A DNA stretch of 64,000 bases. Origin: Paraburkholderia ginsengiterrae (GTDB lineage: Bacteria; Pseudomonadota; Gammaproteobacteria; Burkholderiales; Burkholderiaceae). The notes under the pieces are model-generated. The model searched no databases. It was not told the DNA's origin and worked only from the letters and a program-made list of their open reading frames with translations. Where the stretch lies: positions 100,615 to 164,614 of the forward strand of contig NZ_LXKA01000055.1 in NCBI RefSeq assembly GCF_001645125.1. Reading direction: 5' to 3'. The translations under genes were made by a program, and so were the position numbers. Below are positions 33,984 through 44,421 of this stretch, one piece after another; position 1 is the stretch's first letter, and the number at the start of each line of letters is the position of its first letter.

Positions 33984-36975
33984 GTTGACGTGCTCCTTCG
34001 CTGTCGTAGAACACCGAACTGGTGATCTTCGCCGCAATCTGTTTGCCGCTCGCAAGCGGTATCGTGACCGTTTCGCCCATCTTGTCGAGACCGCCCTTCA
34101 CCACCGCCATCGCAATCGAGCGTTTCAGGATCGGGCTGTAGTAGCTCGACGTGACGTGTCCGAGCATCGGCGCCGTATCGCCCTGGAACGGACCGGCGAC
34201 GATCTGCGAGCCTTCGGGTATCACGAACGTCGGGTCCTCCGGCAGCAAGCCGACCAGTTGCTTGCGCCCCGCCTTGGCTGTGTCCGAGCGCGTCAGCGAG
34301 CGTTTGCCGAGAAAGTCCTTCGACTTGGCGACGAGCCCGCCCATGCCGAGGTCGTACGGCGTCATCGAGCCGTCCGTATCCTGGCCGACGATGATGTAGC
34401 CCTTCTCCGCGCGCAGCACGTGCATGGTCTCGGTGCCGTACGGCGTGATGTCGAATTCCGCGCCCGCGGCCATCAGCGCTTCCCACACCGCGCGCCCGAC
34501 GTTGGCCGGCACGTTCACTTCATAAGCGAGTTCGCCCGAGAAGCTGATGCGCATCACACGCGAAGCCGCCCCGGCCACCGTGCCTTCGCGATAGCTCATG
34601 AACGGGAATGCCGCGTTCGCGAAGTCGATGTCGTGGCACACCTTTTGCAGCACCTTGCGGCTGTTCGGGCCGACCACGGCGAAGGTCGCCCAATGATCTG
34701 TGACCGACGCGAGCCGCACGCGCATATCCGGCCATTCCGTCTGCAGCCAGCGTTCGAGCCACGTCAGCACGCGCGCCGCGCCGCCGGTGGTGGTGGTCAT
34801 CATGTAGTGCTGATCGGCGAGGCGCACGGTCACGCCGTCGTCGAAGATCATGCCGTTTTCGTCCAGCATCAGACCGTAGCGGCACTTGCCGACTTCGAGC
34901 TTGCTCCACGGATTCGTGTAGACCCAGTTCAGCAGCTTTGCCGAATCCGGGCCTTGAATGTCGATCTTGCCGAGCGTCGAGGCGTCGAGAATGCCGACGC
35001 TCGTGCGCACCGCGAGCGACTCGCGCGCCACTGCCGCATGCATGTCCTCGCCCGCTTTCGGGAAGTACCACGGACGCTTCCAGTTGCCGACGTCCTCGAA
35101 AGCCGCGCCGTGCTCCACGTGCCATTCGTGCACCGCCGTCTTGCGCACCGGATCGAGAAACTCGCCCAGCTCGCGGCCCGCAAACGTGCCGAAGGTGACC
35201 GGCGTGTAGTTCGGCCGGAACGTCGTCGTGCCGGTCTCGGGAATCGTCTTGCCGAGCGCCTGCGCGAGAATCGCCATGCCGTTGATGTTGCCGAGCTTGC
35301 CCTGGTCGGTGCCGAAGCCCATGGCCGTATAGCGCTTGACGTGTTCGACCGATTCGAACCCTTCGCGCGCCGCGAGGAAAATATCCGCGGCGGACACGTC
35401 GTTCTGGAAGTCGACGAACTGCTTCGGTCCGCGCGTGGCCATCTCACGGCCGCCCACCAGCCACAGCGGCAGCATCTTGGCTTCCGTCAGCTCAGCCACC
35501 TGCACCGGGTTCGGCCGCGCCACGATGTAGCCCGCCGCCCGCGCCGCTTCGCCGCCGGCGTCGACCGCAAAGCGGATACCCCGACTCAGCGCGAAGTCTC
35601 CCGCGCAGGCGCCGACGCTCGTTTCCGCCTGCATCGCCTTGCCCGGCACGAAGCACACCTTCTCGTCATGCCAATGCGCCTTGCCGCCCGATTGCGCGAA
35701 CAGATGCAACACGGGGCTCCAGCCGCCTGACATGGCGAGCAGATCGCACGGCAGTTCGCCCTGCTTCGCCCCGACCTGTCCGTTCGAATACGACGCCACC
35801 TCCACCGAGGCGACTCGCAGCTTGCCGTGGGCCACCGTGACCACTGCGCCGCCCATCACCTTCACGCCATAGCGCCGCGCCAGCGCGGGCAGTGTGCCCT
35901 TCGATTCGCCCGCACGCGGATCGATCAGCGTGACCTGGGCGCCGGCGGCCTTCAGATCGAGCGCGCATTGATAGCCGTCGTCGTTATTGGTGAACACCAC
36001 GGCATTGCGGCCTGGCAGCACCGCATAGCGATGCAGATAGGTCGACACGGCCGAGGCCATCATCACGCCCGGCAGATCGTTGTTGCCGAACACAATGGGC
36101 CGCTCATGCGCGCCGGTCGCAAGAATCACGCGTTTCGCGCGGATCTTCCACATCAGTTCGCGCGTGCCCTTGCGTTGCGACACCGGCAGATGATCGGTGA
36201 GCCGCTGCGTCACTGTCACGAGGTTGTGGTCCTGGTAGCCGAACGCGGTGCTGCGGCACAGGATCTTCACGTCGGGCATCTGGCGCAGTTCGTCCTCGAT
36301 CTTGTGCACCCATTGCAGCGCGGGCTTGCCGTCGATCTCCGCGCGGCACGACAGCAGCGAGCCGCCGAGTTCCGGCTGATCGTCCACCAGCGTCACGCGC
36401 GCGCCGGACAAGGCGGCCGCATGCGCGGCCGCGAGGCCGGTCGGCCCGCCGCCCACCACCAGCACGTCGCAATGCGCAAAGCACTTGTCGTAGCGGTCCG
36501 CGTCGTTGTGCTCAGGCGCCTTGCCGAGACCGGCCGCGTCGCGGATCACTTCTTCGTACTTCGGCCAGAACTTGCGCGGCCACATGAAGGTCTTGTAGTA
36601 GAAACCCGCCGGAATGAAGCGCGCGAATTTCTGATTGACCGCCATGCGGTCTTTTTCGATGCTCGGCTTCGCGTTCACGCTGCTGGCGACGAGCCCCTGA
36701 TACAGCTCCACCTCGGTCGCGCGCGCGTTCGGCACCGCGTAAGCGCCGGTTTCGAGCTGCACGACGGCATTCGGCTCTTCCACACCGGCCGTCACAATGC
36801 CGCGCGGCCGGTGATACTTCCAGCTGCGCGCGACGAAATGCTCGCCATTGGCGAGCAGCGCCGAGGCCAGCGTGTCGCCCTGATAGCCCTGGTACTGGCG
36901 GCCGTTGAACGTGAACGTCAGCGGCAGGGCGCGATTAATGCGCCCGCCATTGGGGAGTCGGTCTTTCTGGCTCAT
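33973..36975 (-). CDS. soxA: sarcosine oxidase alpha subunit
   Basis: A 1000-residue alpha subunit. The N-terminal region resembles a ferredoxin-like fold (to about 100), a dinucleotide-binding domain begins at 171-190 (VLVVGGGPTGLAAAHAAALS) and binds NAD, and the C-terminal 380 residues are a folate-binding GcvT-like domain (HGAAFEDVGNWKRPWYFP onward). It forms the folate site where the sarcosine methyl becomes methylene-tetrahydrofolate. Its ATG overlaps the soxD stop (ATGA). Length is normal for the family. Confidence 0.96.
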   Translation of the reverse strand: MSQKDRLPNGGRINRALPLTFTFNGRQYQGYQGDTLASALLANGEHFVARSWKYHRPRGIVTAGVEEPNAVVQLETGAYAVPNARATEVELYQGLVASSVNAKPSIEKDRMAVNQKFARFIPAGFYYKTFMWPRKFWPKYEEVIRDAAGLGKAPEHNDADRYDKCFAHCDVLVVGGGPTGLAAAHAAALSGARVTLVDDQPELGGSLLSCRAEIDGKPALQWVHKIEDELRQMPDVKILCRSTAFGYQDHNLVTVTQRLTDHLPVSQRKGTRELMWKIRAKRVILATGAHERPIVFGNNDLPGVMMASAVSTYLHRYAVLPGRNAVVFTNNDDGYQCALDLKAAGAQVTLIDPRAGESKGTLPALARRYGVKVMGGAVVTVAHGKLRVASVEVASYSNGQVGAKQGELPCDLLAMSGGWSPVLHLFAQSGGKAHWHDEKVCFVPGKAMQAETSVGACAGDFALSRGIRFAVDAGGEAARAAGYIVARPNPVQVAELTEAKMLPLWLVGGREMATRGPKQFVDFQNDVSAADIFLAAREGFESVEHVKRYTAMGFGTDQGKLGNINGMAILAQALGKTIPETGTTTFRPNYTPVTFGTFAGRELGEFLDPVRKTAVHEWHVEHGAAFEDVGNWKRPWYFPKAGEDMHAAVARESLAVRTSVGILDASTLGKIDIQGPDSAKLLNWVYTNPWSKLEVGKCRYGLMLDENGMIFDDGVTVRLADQHYMMTTTTGGAARVLTWLERWLQTEWPDMRVRLASVTDHWATFAVVGPNSRKVLQKVCHDIDFANAAFPFMSYREGTVAGAASRVMRISFSGELAYEVNVPANVGRAVWEALMAAGAEFDITPYGTETMHVLRAEKGYIIVGQDTDGSMTPYDLGMGGLVAKSKDFLGKRSLTRSDTAKAGRKQLVGLLPEDPTFVIPEGSQIVAGPFQGDTAPMLGHVTSSYYSPILKRSIAMAVVKGGLDKMGETVTIPLASGKQIAAKITSSVFYDSEGARQHVE

Positions 36976-37286
36976 TGCGTCTTACCCTCTTGTGCCTTGC
37001 CCTCGTTGCTGTCCATGGCGAGCAGCGGTCGCTCGAACGTCTCGTAGCCCTGGATCTCGTAGCTCACCGTGTCGCGCTGCGCCTTGAACCAGCGGCGGCA
37101 GCCTTGCGTGTGCATCCATTGCTCGCGATGCACGCCGCGCGGATTCTTGCGCATGAACAGGTAATCGCCCCATTCCTTGTCGGTCAGCTTGTCGGTGTCG
37201 AGCGGACGGGCGATGTCCGCTTCGCCGCCGCAGGAAAATTCGGTTTCGGCGCGAGGCCCGCACCATGGGCATTCGATCAGCAGCAT
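36972..37286 (-). CDS. soxD: sarcosine oxidase delta subunit
   Basis: A 104-residue zinc-binding subunit. The zinc ligands Cys6, Cys9, His59 and Cys63 (ECPWCG and MHTQGCRRWF) match the known delta subunit exactly. The ATG at 37286 (MLLIECPWCG) is preferred to a start 12 bases upstream. It sits between soxB and soxA and overlaps soxA by four bases. Confidence 0.94.
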   Translation of the reverse strand: MLLIECPWCGPRAETEFSCGGEADIARPLDTDKLTDKEWGDYLFMRKNPRGVHREQWMHTQGCRRWFKAQRDTVSYEIQGYETFERPLLAMDSNEGKAQEGKTQ

Positions 37287-37307
37287 GTGGTTCTCCAAGG
37301 TGTGGGA

Positions 37308-38552
37308 TCAGTGAGCAACGGCGGCGGCGCCGTGCTCGTCGATCAGGTGGCCGGTATAGAACCGCTCCAGCGAGAACGGCGCGTTCAGCGGGTGCGGCTC
37401 GTCCTTCGCGATGGTGTACGCATAGGCCCATCCCGAACCCGGCGTGGCCTTGAAGCCGCCCGTGCCCCAGCCGCAATTGAAATAAAGCCCCTTCACGTCG
37501 GTCTTGCTGATGATCGGGCACGCGTCCGGCGACACGTCCACGATGCCGCCCCACTGGCGGTTCATCCGCACCCGCGAAAACACCGGGAACATTTCGACGA
37601 TCGCCTCGAGCGTGCCTTCGATAATCTGGAAACTGCCGCGCTGGCCAAAACCCGTGTACTGATCGACGCCCGCGCCGATCACCAGATCGCCCTTGTCGGA
37701 CTGGCTGATGTACGCGTGCACCGCGTTCGACATCACCACGGTGTTGACCACCGGCTTGATCGGCTCCGACACCAGAGCCTGCAACGGGTGGCTCTCCAAC
37801 GGCAGCCGCACGCCGGCCATGTCGGCGAGCGTCGACGTGTTGCCCGCGGCCACCACCGCGACTTTCTTCGCCTTGATGAAGCCCTTCGTGGTATCCACGC
37901 CGGTCACCTGGCTGCCGTTGCGGCGAATGCCGGTGACCTGGCAGTTCTGCACGATATCGACGCCGGCCTGGTCCGCGCCGCGTGCAAAGCCCCAGGCCAC
38001 CGCATCGTGACGCGCCACGCCGCCGCGGCGCTGGATCGACGCGCCGAGCACCGGATAGCGGCTATTCAGATTGATGGTCGGCTCGATTTCCTTGATCTGC
38101 GCGGGCGTGAGGAACTCGGCGTCCACCCCGTTCAGGCGGTTCGCATTCACGCGGCGCTCCGTGTCGCGCACGTCCTGCAACGTGTGGGCAAGGTTCATCA
38201 CGCCGCGCTGGCTGAACATCACGTTGTAGTTCAGGTCTTGCGAGAGCCCTTCCCACAGCTTCATCGCCTTCTCGTAGAGCGCGGCCGACTCGTCCCACAG
38301 ATAGTTCGAGCGGACAATGGTCGTGTTGCGCGCCGTATTGCCGCCGCCGATCCAACCCTTCTCCAGCACGGCGATATTGCGCACGCCGTGCTCCTTCGCG
38401 AGGTAATACGCAGTGGCGAGACCATGCCCGCCGCCGCCGACGATCACGACGTCGTATTCACGTTTGGGCTCAGGGCTCTTCCACTGCCGCTCCCAGTTCT
38501 CGTGATACGACATCCCGTTGCGCAAGAGGCTGAATATCGAATAGCGGCTCAT
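37308..38552 (-). CDS. soxB: sarcosine oxidase beta subunit
   Basis: A 414-residue flavoprotein of the DAO/FAD family that carries out sarcosine oxidation. The FAD motif is [19 protein letters not shown] (about 34-52), and His182 in [12 protein letters not shown] is the expected covalent FMN attachment residue. It is the first sox gene, 69 bases after sdaA and 21 before soxD. The product glycine goes to GlyA. Confidence 0.95.
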   Translation of the reverse strand: MSRYSIFSLLRNGMSYHENWERQWKSPEPKREYDVVIVGGGGHGLATAYYLAKEHGVRNIAVLEKGWIGGGNTARNTTIVRSNYLWDESAALYEKAMKLWEGLSQDLNYNVMFSQRGVMNLAHTLQDVRDTERRVNANRLNGVDAEFLTPAQIKEIEPTINLNSRYPVLGASIQRRGGVARHDAVAWGFARGADQAGVDIVQNCQVTGIRRNGSQVTGVDTTKGFIKAKKVAVVAAGNTSTLADMAGVRLPLESHPLQALVSEPIKPVVNTVVMSNAVHAYISQSDKGDLVIGAGVDQYTGFGQRGSFQIIEGTLEAIVEMFPVFSRVRMNRQWGGIVDVSPDACPIISKTDVKGLYFNCGWGTGGFKATPGSGWAYAYTIAKDEPHPLNAPFSLERFYTGHLIDEHGAAAVAH

Positions 38553-38621
38553 CGTGGGTCCTTGTTGGTGCTGTCTTGACTGGTGCTTCGTGCTTGCTTC
38601 AAATCGGCTTCAAAGCGCGTT

Positions 38622-40016
<1,395 letters not shown>

Positions 40017-40149
40017 GGTGTGTCCCGTACGTTGCGATGCCTGGGTGGATTTGCCTCTATTGCACCGCACGTCAATTTGAACCGATAGAATAAAAACGGC
40101 ATGGCAGTGGGATAGTGGCGTCAAGCGGGCCGCCTGCAAAGCGGCGCGG

Positions 40150-40181
40150 CGCATTTGCGATGAGTTCTGACGCATTTGCGA
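40150..40181. promoter_or_regulatory. 21-bp-spaced direct repeats, candidate AraC-type operator
   Basis: Two identical 11-bp copies of CGCATTTGCGA, starting at 40150 and 40171, exactly 21 bp apart (two helical turns). They lie in the gap between sdaA-sox and the souR-like gene. AraC-family proteins typically bind such direct repeats on one DNA face, so this is a good candidate site for the SouR-like protein or GbdR. Confidence 0.55.
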
Positions 40182-40309
40182 CAGGCGCGCGAGCGGCGGC
40201 TGGCGATGCTGGCAACACCCGCCTGGCAGCCGCTAGACGGCGTTCCGCGCGGCGCGTCCGGTTCCCGGTGCTATGCTTGATCCAACTCTATTCGCTGCTG
40301 GCCGCCTGC

Positions 40310-41404
40310 ATGAATTCCGCTGAAACGCTTCCCCTTCAATCCATCGACGGCACCCCGAAGCAGCGCATCCGCTTCGGCATCATCCTGCTGCCGAATTTCA
40401 CGCTGACGGCGTTTTCCGGGTTCGTCGACCTGCTGCGCCTGTCCGCGGATGAAGGCGATTTCAGCAAGCCCGTGCGCTGTTCGTGGAGCGTGATAGGGGA
40501 AACCCTTGCTCCGGTGCGCGCGAGTTGCGGCATCCAGATCACACCGTGGGAAACGTTCGAGACGGCCGAGCCGTTCGACTACGTGGTGGTGGTGGGCGGC
40601 CTGTTGCACTCCGGACCCGCCGCCAGCGACGCGACGCTTGCCTTCATCCGCCGCGCCGCAGCGACCGATGCGACGCTCGTCGGCATGTGCACCGGCGTGT
40701 TCTCGCTGATGCGCGCGGGCGTGCTGGAAGGCCATCGCATCTGCGTGAGCTGGTTTCACTACTGGGATTTCATCGAGCGCTTTCCGTCGGTGAATGAGGA
40801 AGCGCTGGTCGCCGACCGGCTGTTCGTGATCGACCGGCGGCGTATTACGTGTTCCGGCGGACGCGCGTCGATCGACGTGGCCGCGGCGATCCTGCTGCGC
40901 CATTTCGAAACCGCCACGGTGCAGAAGGCGCTGCGGATTTTGCTGGTGGACGACATGCAGAAAGGCAACGCGCCGCAGCCGCACCCGCCGGGGCTCGCAC
41001 CGGCCACGCATCCCAAGGTGAAGCGCGCGATTCTGCTGATGGAGCAGCACGTGGGCCGCTCGCTTTCGCTCGACGAACTGGCGCGCAAGCTCGATCTGTC
41101 GCCGCGCCAGCTGGAACGGCTCTTCAAGGCGGAAACCGGCAAGGCGCCGCAGGCCTACGCGAAGCAGGTGCGTTTGCGCACCGCCGCGTGGCTGCTCACG
41201 AGTTCGGATAAAACGGTGGCGGACATTGCGTCGAGCTGCGGCTTCTCGGATGCCTCGCACCTGGGCCGCGAATTCCGCAAGCAGTTCGGCCTGCCGCCGA
41301 TGATGTACCGCGAGCAGCGCGGCACCGCGGCCGAAGTGGGCGACGGAACCGGCTACGACGAGACCTTCCCGGGGCGGGCGCAGGCGATCTCTCCGGCGAT
41401 CTGA
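40310..41404 (+). CDS. GlxA-family AraC-type regulator, SouR-like
   Basis: A 364-residue regulator with a DJ-1/PfpI-like N-domain (about 20-205; VVVVGGLLHSG, GMCTGVFSLMRAG) and a C-terminal AraC HTH (ELARKLDLSPRQLERLF, VADIASSCGFSDASHLGREFR). In Pseudomonas, SouR is a sarcosine-responsive regulator of this family that controls sarcosine use. Being divergent from sdaA-soxBDAG, this gene is its likely equivalent, though I base that on context. The ATG at 40310 (MNSAETLPL) is preferred; the upstream frame is not domain-like and covers the putative operator. Confidence 0.75.
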   Translation: MNSAETLPLQSIDGTPKQRIRFGIILLPNFTLTAFSGFVDLLRLSADEGDFSKPVRCSWSVIGETLAPVRASCGIQITPWETFETAEPFDYVVVVGGLLHSGPAASDATLAFIRRAAATDATLVGMCTGVFSLMRAGVLEGHRICVSWFHYWDFIERFPSVNEEALVADRLFVIDRRRITCSGGRASIDVAAAILLRHFETATVQKALRILLVDDMQKGNAPQPHPPGLAPATHPKVKRAILLMEQHVGRSLSLDELARKLDLSPRQLERLFKAETGKAPQAYAKQVRLRTAAWLLTSSDKTVADIASSCGFSDASHLGREFRKQFGLPPMMYREQRGTAAEVGDGTGYDETFPGRAQAISPAI

Positions 41405-41428
41405 ACGCGGGCCTTGCAAGCCCGCGTT
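41404..41428. terminator. terminator between convergent souR-like and choX genes
   Basis: 9-bp stem AACGCGGGC/GCCCGCGTT with a 7-base loop, overlapping the stop codon and followed by TTC. Converging genes on both sides. Confidence 0.6.
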
Positions 41429-41484
41429 TCTAGGCCATTACACCGCACGCGTCGCGCCACTCGGGCGGCGCGAGCGCTGGTCCA

Positions 41485-42420
41485 TCACTTCCCTGCTACA
41501 TACGCCTTCACAGCCGTCAAACCGTCCTTGCCGTCGAACGTCTTCACGCCCGCGAGCCACTTGTTGAGCACCGCCGGATTCGCCTTCAGCCACTCGCGCG
41601 CGGCGGTGTTCGGATCGGTCTTGTTCATGATCGGCAGCATGACGTGATTCTCGATGTCGGTCGTGAACTGCAGGTTCGACACCAGCTTCGCGACGTTCGG
41701 GCAGCGCGCCGAGTAATCGGTCGGCGTGACCGTCAGCACTTTGGCTTCGCCGTAGTTCGGGCCGAACACGTCGTCGCCGCCGGACAGATAGTCGATCTTC
41801 ATCTGCACGTTCATCGGATGCGGCTCCCAGCCGAGGAACACGATCGGCTTCTTGTCGCGGATCGCGCGGTTCACCTCGACCAGCATGCCCGCCTCGCTCG
41901 ACTCCACCAGTTTGAATTTGCCGAGCCCGAACTGATTGCTGTCGATCATCTTCTTGATCAGCGCATTGCCGTCGTTGCCCGGCTCGATACCGTAGATCTT
42001 GCCGTCGAGCTTGTCGTAGTTCTTCGCGATGTCGGAAAACGTCTTGATGCCGGCCTGATACGCGTAATCGGGCACCGCCAGCGTGTATTTCGCGCCGGTC
42101 AGATTCGGCGTGGGGAGCACGGTGAGCTGGCCGGCCTTTTTGAACGGATCGATCATCGGGTCCATGGTCGGCGACCAGTAGCCGAGGAACACGTCGATCT
42201 GCTTGCTCTTCACGCCGGCAAAAGTGATCGGCACCGAGGCGATCGTCTTGGTCGGCTTGTAGCCGAGCCCTTCGAGCACGGTCGACGCCAGTCCGGTGGT
42301 TGCCGCAATGTCGGTCCAGCCGACGTCGGCGAAGCGGACGTCGCGGCAGGTGGCGGGTTCGGCAGCTACGACGGACGACATGGACAGCGCGCACAGCGAT
42401 GCAACCCACAAACGTTTCAT
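41485..42420 (-). CDS. choX: choline ABC transporter substrate-binding protein
   Basis: A 311-residue periplasmic protein with signal peptide 1-20 (SSVVAAEPA). Candidate choline-cage aromatics are Trp35 (DVGWTD), Trp82 (LGYWSP), Tyr residues near 112-121 and Trp198 (FLGWEPHP), matching the pattern of ChoX. GAGGG precedes the ATG. It captures choline for ChoWV. Here it is separated from choW by a regulator gene, an uncommon order, and lies 89 bases downstream of that regulator. That gap could hold its own promoter. Confidence 0.92.
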   Translation of the reverse strand: MKRLWVASLCALSMSSVVAAEPATCRDVRFADVGWTDIAATTGLASTVLEGLGYKPTKTIASVPITFAGVKSKQIDVFLGYWSPTMDPMIDPFKKAGQLTVLPTPNLTGAKYTLAVPDYAYQAGIKTFSDIAKNYDKLDGKIYGIEPGNDGNALIKKMIDSNQFGLGKFKLVESSEAGMLVEVNRAIRDKKPIVFLGWEPHPMNVQMKIDYLSGGDDVFGPNYGEAKVLTVTPTDYSARCPNVAKLVSNLQFTTDIENHVMLPIMNKTDPNTAAREWLKANPAVLNKWLAGVKTFDGKDGLTAVKAYVAGK

Positions 42421-42509
42421 GGCGATCCCTCAGGGTGATTAATGTTCGACTGGTTGGATGAAGCGAATTCTTTTATGTTGCCGCCGCGTTATACGACGCG
42501 CCCCCCGGC

Positions 42510-43511
42510 TTACGCGGACAAGCGCCGCTCGACGCTCGGCGCATGGCCGAACTGCGCGCGGTAGGCCTTGCTGAAATGGCACGGCGAGTGAAAGCCGCAC
42601 ACCGCCGTTACCCGCGCAATCGATGCATCCGTATTGCGCAGCAGTTCGCGCGCGCGGCGCAAACGCAGGGTCAGGTAATAGTGCGTGGGCGACACGCTCA
42701 GGAACATCTTGAACATCCGTTGCAAATGTCGTTGCGACAGGCGCACGAGCCGCGCGAGTTCGTCGAGCGAGAGCGGCTCCTCGATATTCGCCTCCATCAG
42801 CCGCACCACCTCGATCAACTCCGCGCGCGAAAAGCCCACCCGCGCGTCCACGGGAATGTGCTGGTAATCCGTCGAGCCGCGAATCCTCTCCACGATAAAC
42901 TGTTCGGACACCTGAGCGGCGACGGCACTGCCGAGGCGCATGCCAACCAGGTTCAGCATCAGATCGAGCGGCGCGGTGCCGCCAGTGCAGGTCATCCGGT
43001 CGCGGTCGATCACGAACAGCTCGTCGGCGAAATGCACATCGGGGTAGCGCTGATGCAGCGGCGACATGTCTTCCCAATGCACCGTGCAGCGGTAACCGTC
43101 TAGCAAGCCTGCCGCCAGCAACGCATACGGCCCCGTGCAGATGCCACCAAGCGGAATCCCCTGGGCCGCCACTTCGCGCAGCAGCGCGATCACCGTGTCG
43201 TCCACGTAATCGCGCACATGCCAGCCGGCGCAGACGAACAGCACATCCGGCAGGCCGGCTTCGGCGAGCGTCGTGGTGGGTTTCACCGTGATGCCGTTGC
43301 TGGCTCGCGCCGGCTCACCGTCCGGCGTAATCACCGACCACCTGTAGTGCTGCGCGCGGCCCACGTAATTGGCCATGCGCAGCACCTCGACCGCGCTGGT
43401 GAACGCGATCATCGCAAAATTCGGCAGCGTCAGAAAGCCGACGTGCGCCAGCCCGGACAGCGGCGAACCGGCGTGAGGGCCGGGCGGCGGCGTGAGCGCG
43501 TCGCGCATCAT
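42510..43511 (-). CDS. GbdR-paralogue regulator inside the choline transporter operon
   Basis: A 333-residue GlxA-family protein, clearly paralogous to GbdR at 16.3 kb; both share the NF[TA]MIAFT-x-A-[IV]EVLRMANY block, CTGG-[VT]-APLD, and almost the same HTH (LSQRHLQRMF, PTHYYLTLRLRRARELL, CHFSKAYR). The DJ-1-like domain keeps GGICTGPYALLAAG. It starts 7 bases after the choW stop with no good Shine-Dalgarno, and an 8-bp inverted repeat GAGCGGCT/AGCCGCTC fills the junction (43512-43528). It is therefore probably translated by coupling to choW. A choline- or betaine-responsive controller of uptake is the likely role; a carnitine regulator (CdhR-like) is possible, but no carnitine genes are present. 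Confidence 0.8.
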   Translation of the reverse strand: MMRDALTPPPGPHAGSPLSGLAHVGFLTLPNFAMIAFTSAVEVLRMANYVGRAQHYRWSVITPDGEPARASNGITVKPTTTLAEAGLPDVLFVCAGWHVRDYVDDTVIALLREVAAQGIPLGGICTGPYALLAAGLLDGYRCTVHWEDMSPLHQRYPDVHFADELFVIDRDRMTCTGGTAPLDLMLNLVGMRLGSAVAAQVSEQFIVERIRGSTDYQHIPVDARVGFSRAELIEVVRLMEANIEEPLSLDELARLVRLSQRHLQRMFKMFLSVSPTHYYLTLRLRRARELLRNTDASIARVTAVCGFHSPCHFSKAYRAQFGHAPSVERRLSA

Positions 43512-43518
43512 GAGCGGC

Positions 43519-44421
43519 TCAGCCGCTCTGCGCCGCCGGCGCGCGGCGCACCTTCATGGCATTGCGCAAGCCCGACAGCAGCGGCGCGCGTGCCGTGCCC
43601 GGCGAGCGGCCGAAGCTTTCCGTGATGCGGTCGAGAATAATCGCCAGCATCACCACCGAGAGGCCGCTTTCGAAACCGAGCCCGATGTCGAGCCGTTGGA
43701 TACTGGCCAGCACGTCGTTGCCGAGACCGCCCGCGCCCACCATCGAAGCGATGATCACCATCGAGAGCGCCATCATGATGGTCTGGTTCACGCCCGTCAT
43801 GATCGACGGCAACGCATTCGGAAACTGTACCTTGTAGAGCAGTTGCAGCGGCGTACAGCCGAACGCCTGCCCTGCTTCGACGATTTCGCGGTTCACATGC
43901 TTGATGCCGAGCGACGTGAGACGCACCGCGGGCGGCATGGCGAAAATCACCGTGGAGAGAATCCCCGGCACGCGGCCGAGACCGAACAGCATCGCCGCCG
44001 GAATCAGGTAGACGAAAGCCGGCATGGTCTGCATCAGATCGAGCACGGGGCGCACCATCATTTCGACGGTGCGGCTCTTCGCGGTCCAGATGCCGAGCGG
44101 CACGCCGAGCAGCAGGCTGATCAAGGTCGACGACAACGTGAGGCCGAGCGTGATCACCATCTGGTCCCAGAAACCGGTGCCGTAGATCAGCAGCATCGCC
44201 AGCAGCGTGAATGTGGCGAAGCGCCAGCCCACCCGCCACAGACCGACGCCGACGAAGAACGCCATGAGCGCCCACATCGGCACCGCTTGCAGGCTGTGCT
44301 CGATCAGCGCGGCGAAGCTTTCGATCACCTTGCCGATGGAGTCGAACGTTTTTGCGTCGTGGTCGAGCAGGTAGTGAACGCCGTGATCGACCCAGGCGCC
44401 AATAGGAATGATTTCAGACAT
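43519..44421 (-). CDS. choW: choline ABC transporter permease
   Basis: A 300-residue inner-membrane permease of the ProW/OpuAB family with about six membrane segments (for example ALMAFFVGVGLWRVGW and FATFTLLAMLLIYGTG) and the EAA-type loop EAGQAFGCTPLQLLYKVQFP. The start at 44421 overlaps the end of choV by 8 bases. It works with ChoV and ChoX in choline uptake and might also be the core used by the orphan binding protein at 3.4-4.2 kb. Confidence 0.92.
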   Translation of the reverse strand: MSEIIPIGAWVDHGVHYLLDHDAKTFDSIGKVIESFAALIEHSLQAVPMWALMAFFVGVGLWRVGWRFATFTLLAMLLIYGTGFWDQMVITLGLTLSSTLISLLLGVPLGIWTAKSRTVEMMVRPVLDLMQTMPAFVYLIPAAMLFGLGRVPGILSTVIFAMPPAVRLTSLGIKHVNREIVEAGQAFGCTPLQLLYKVQFPNALPSIMTGVNQTIMMALSMVIIASMVGAGGLGNDVLASIQRLDIGLGFESGLSVVMLAIILDRITESFGRSPGTARAPLLSGLRNAMKVRRAPAAQSG

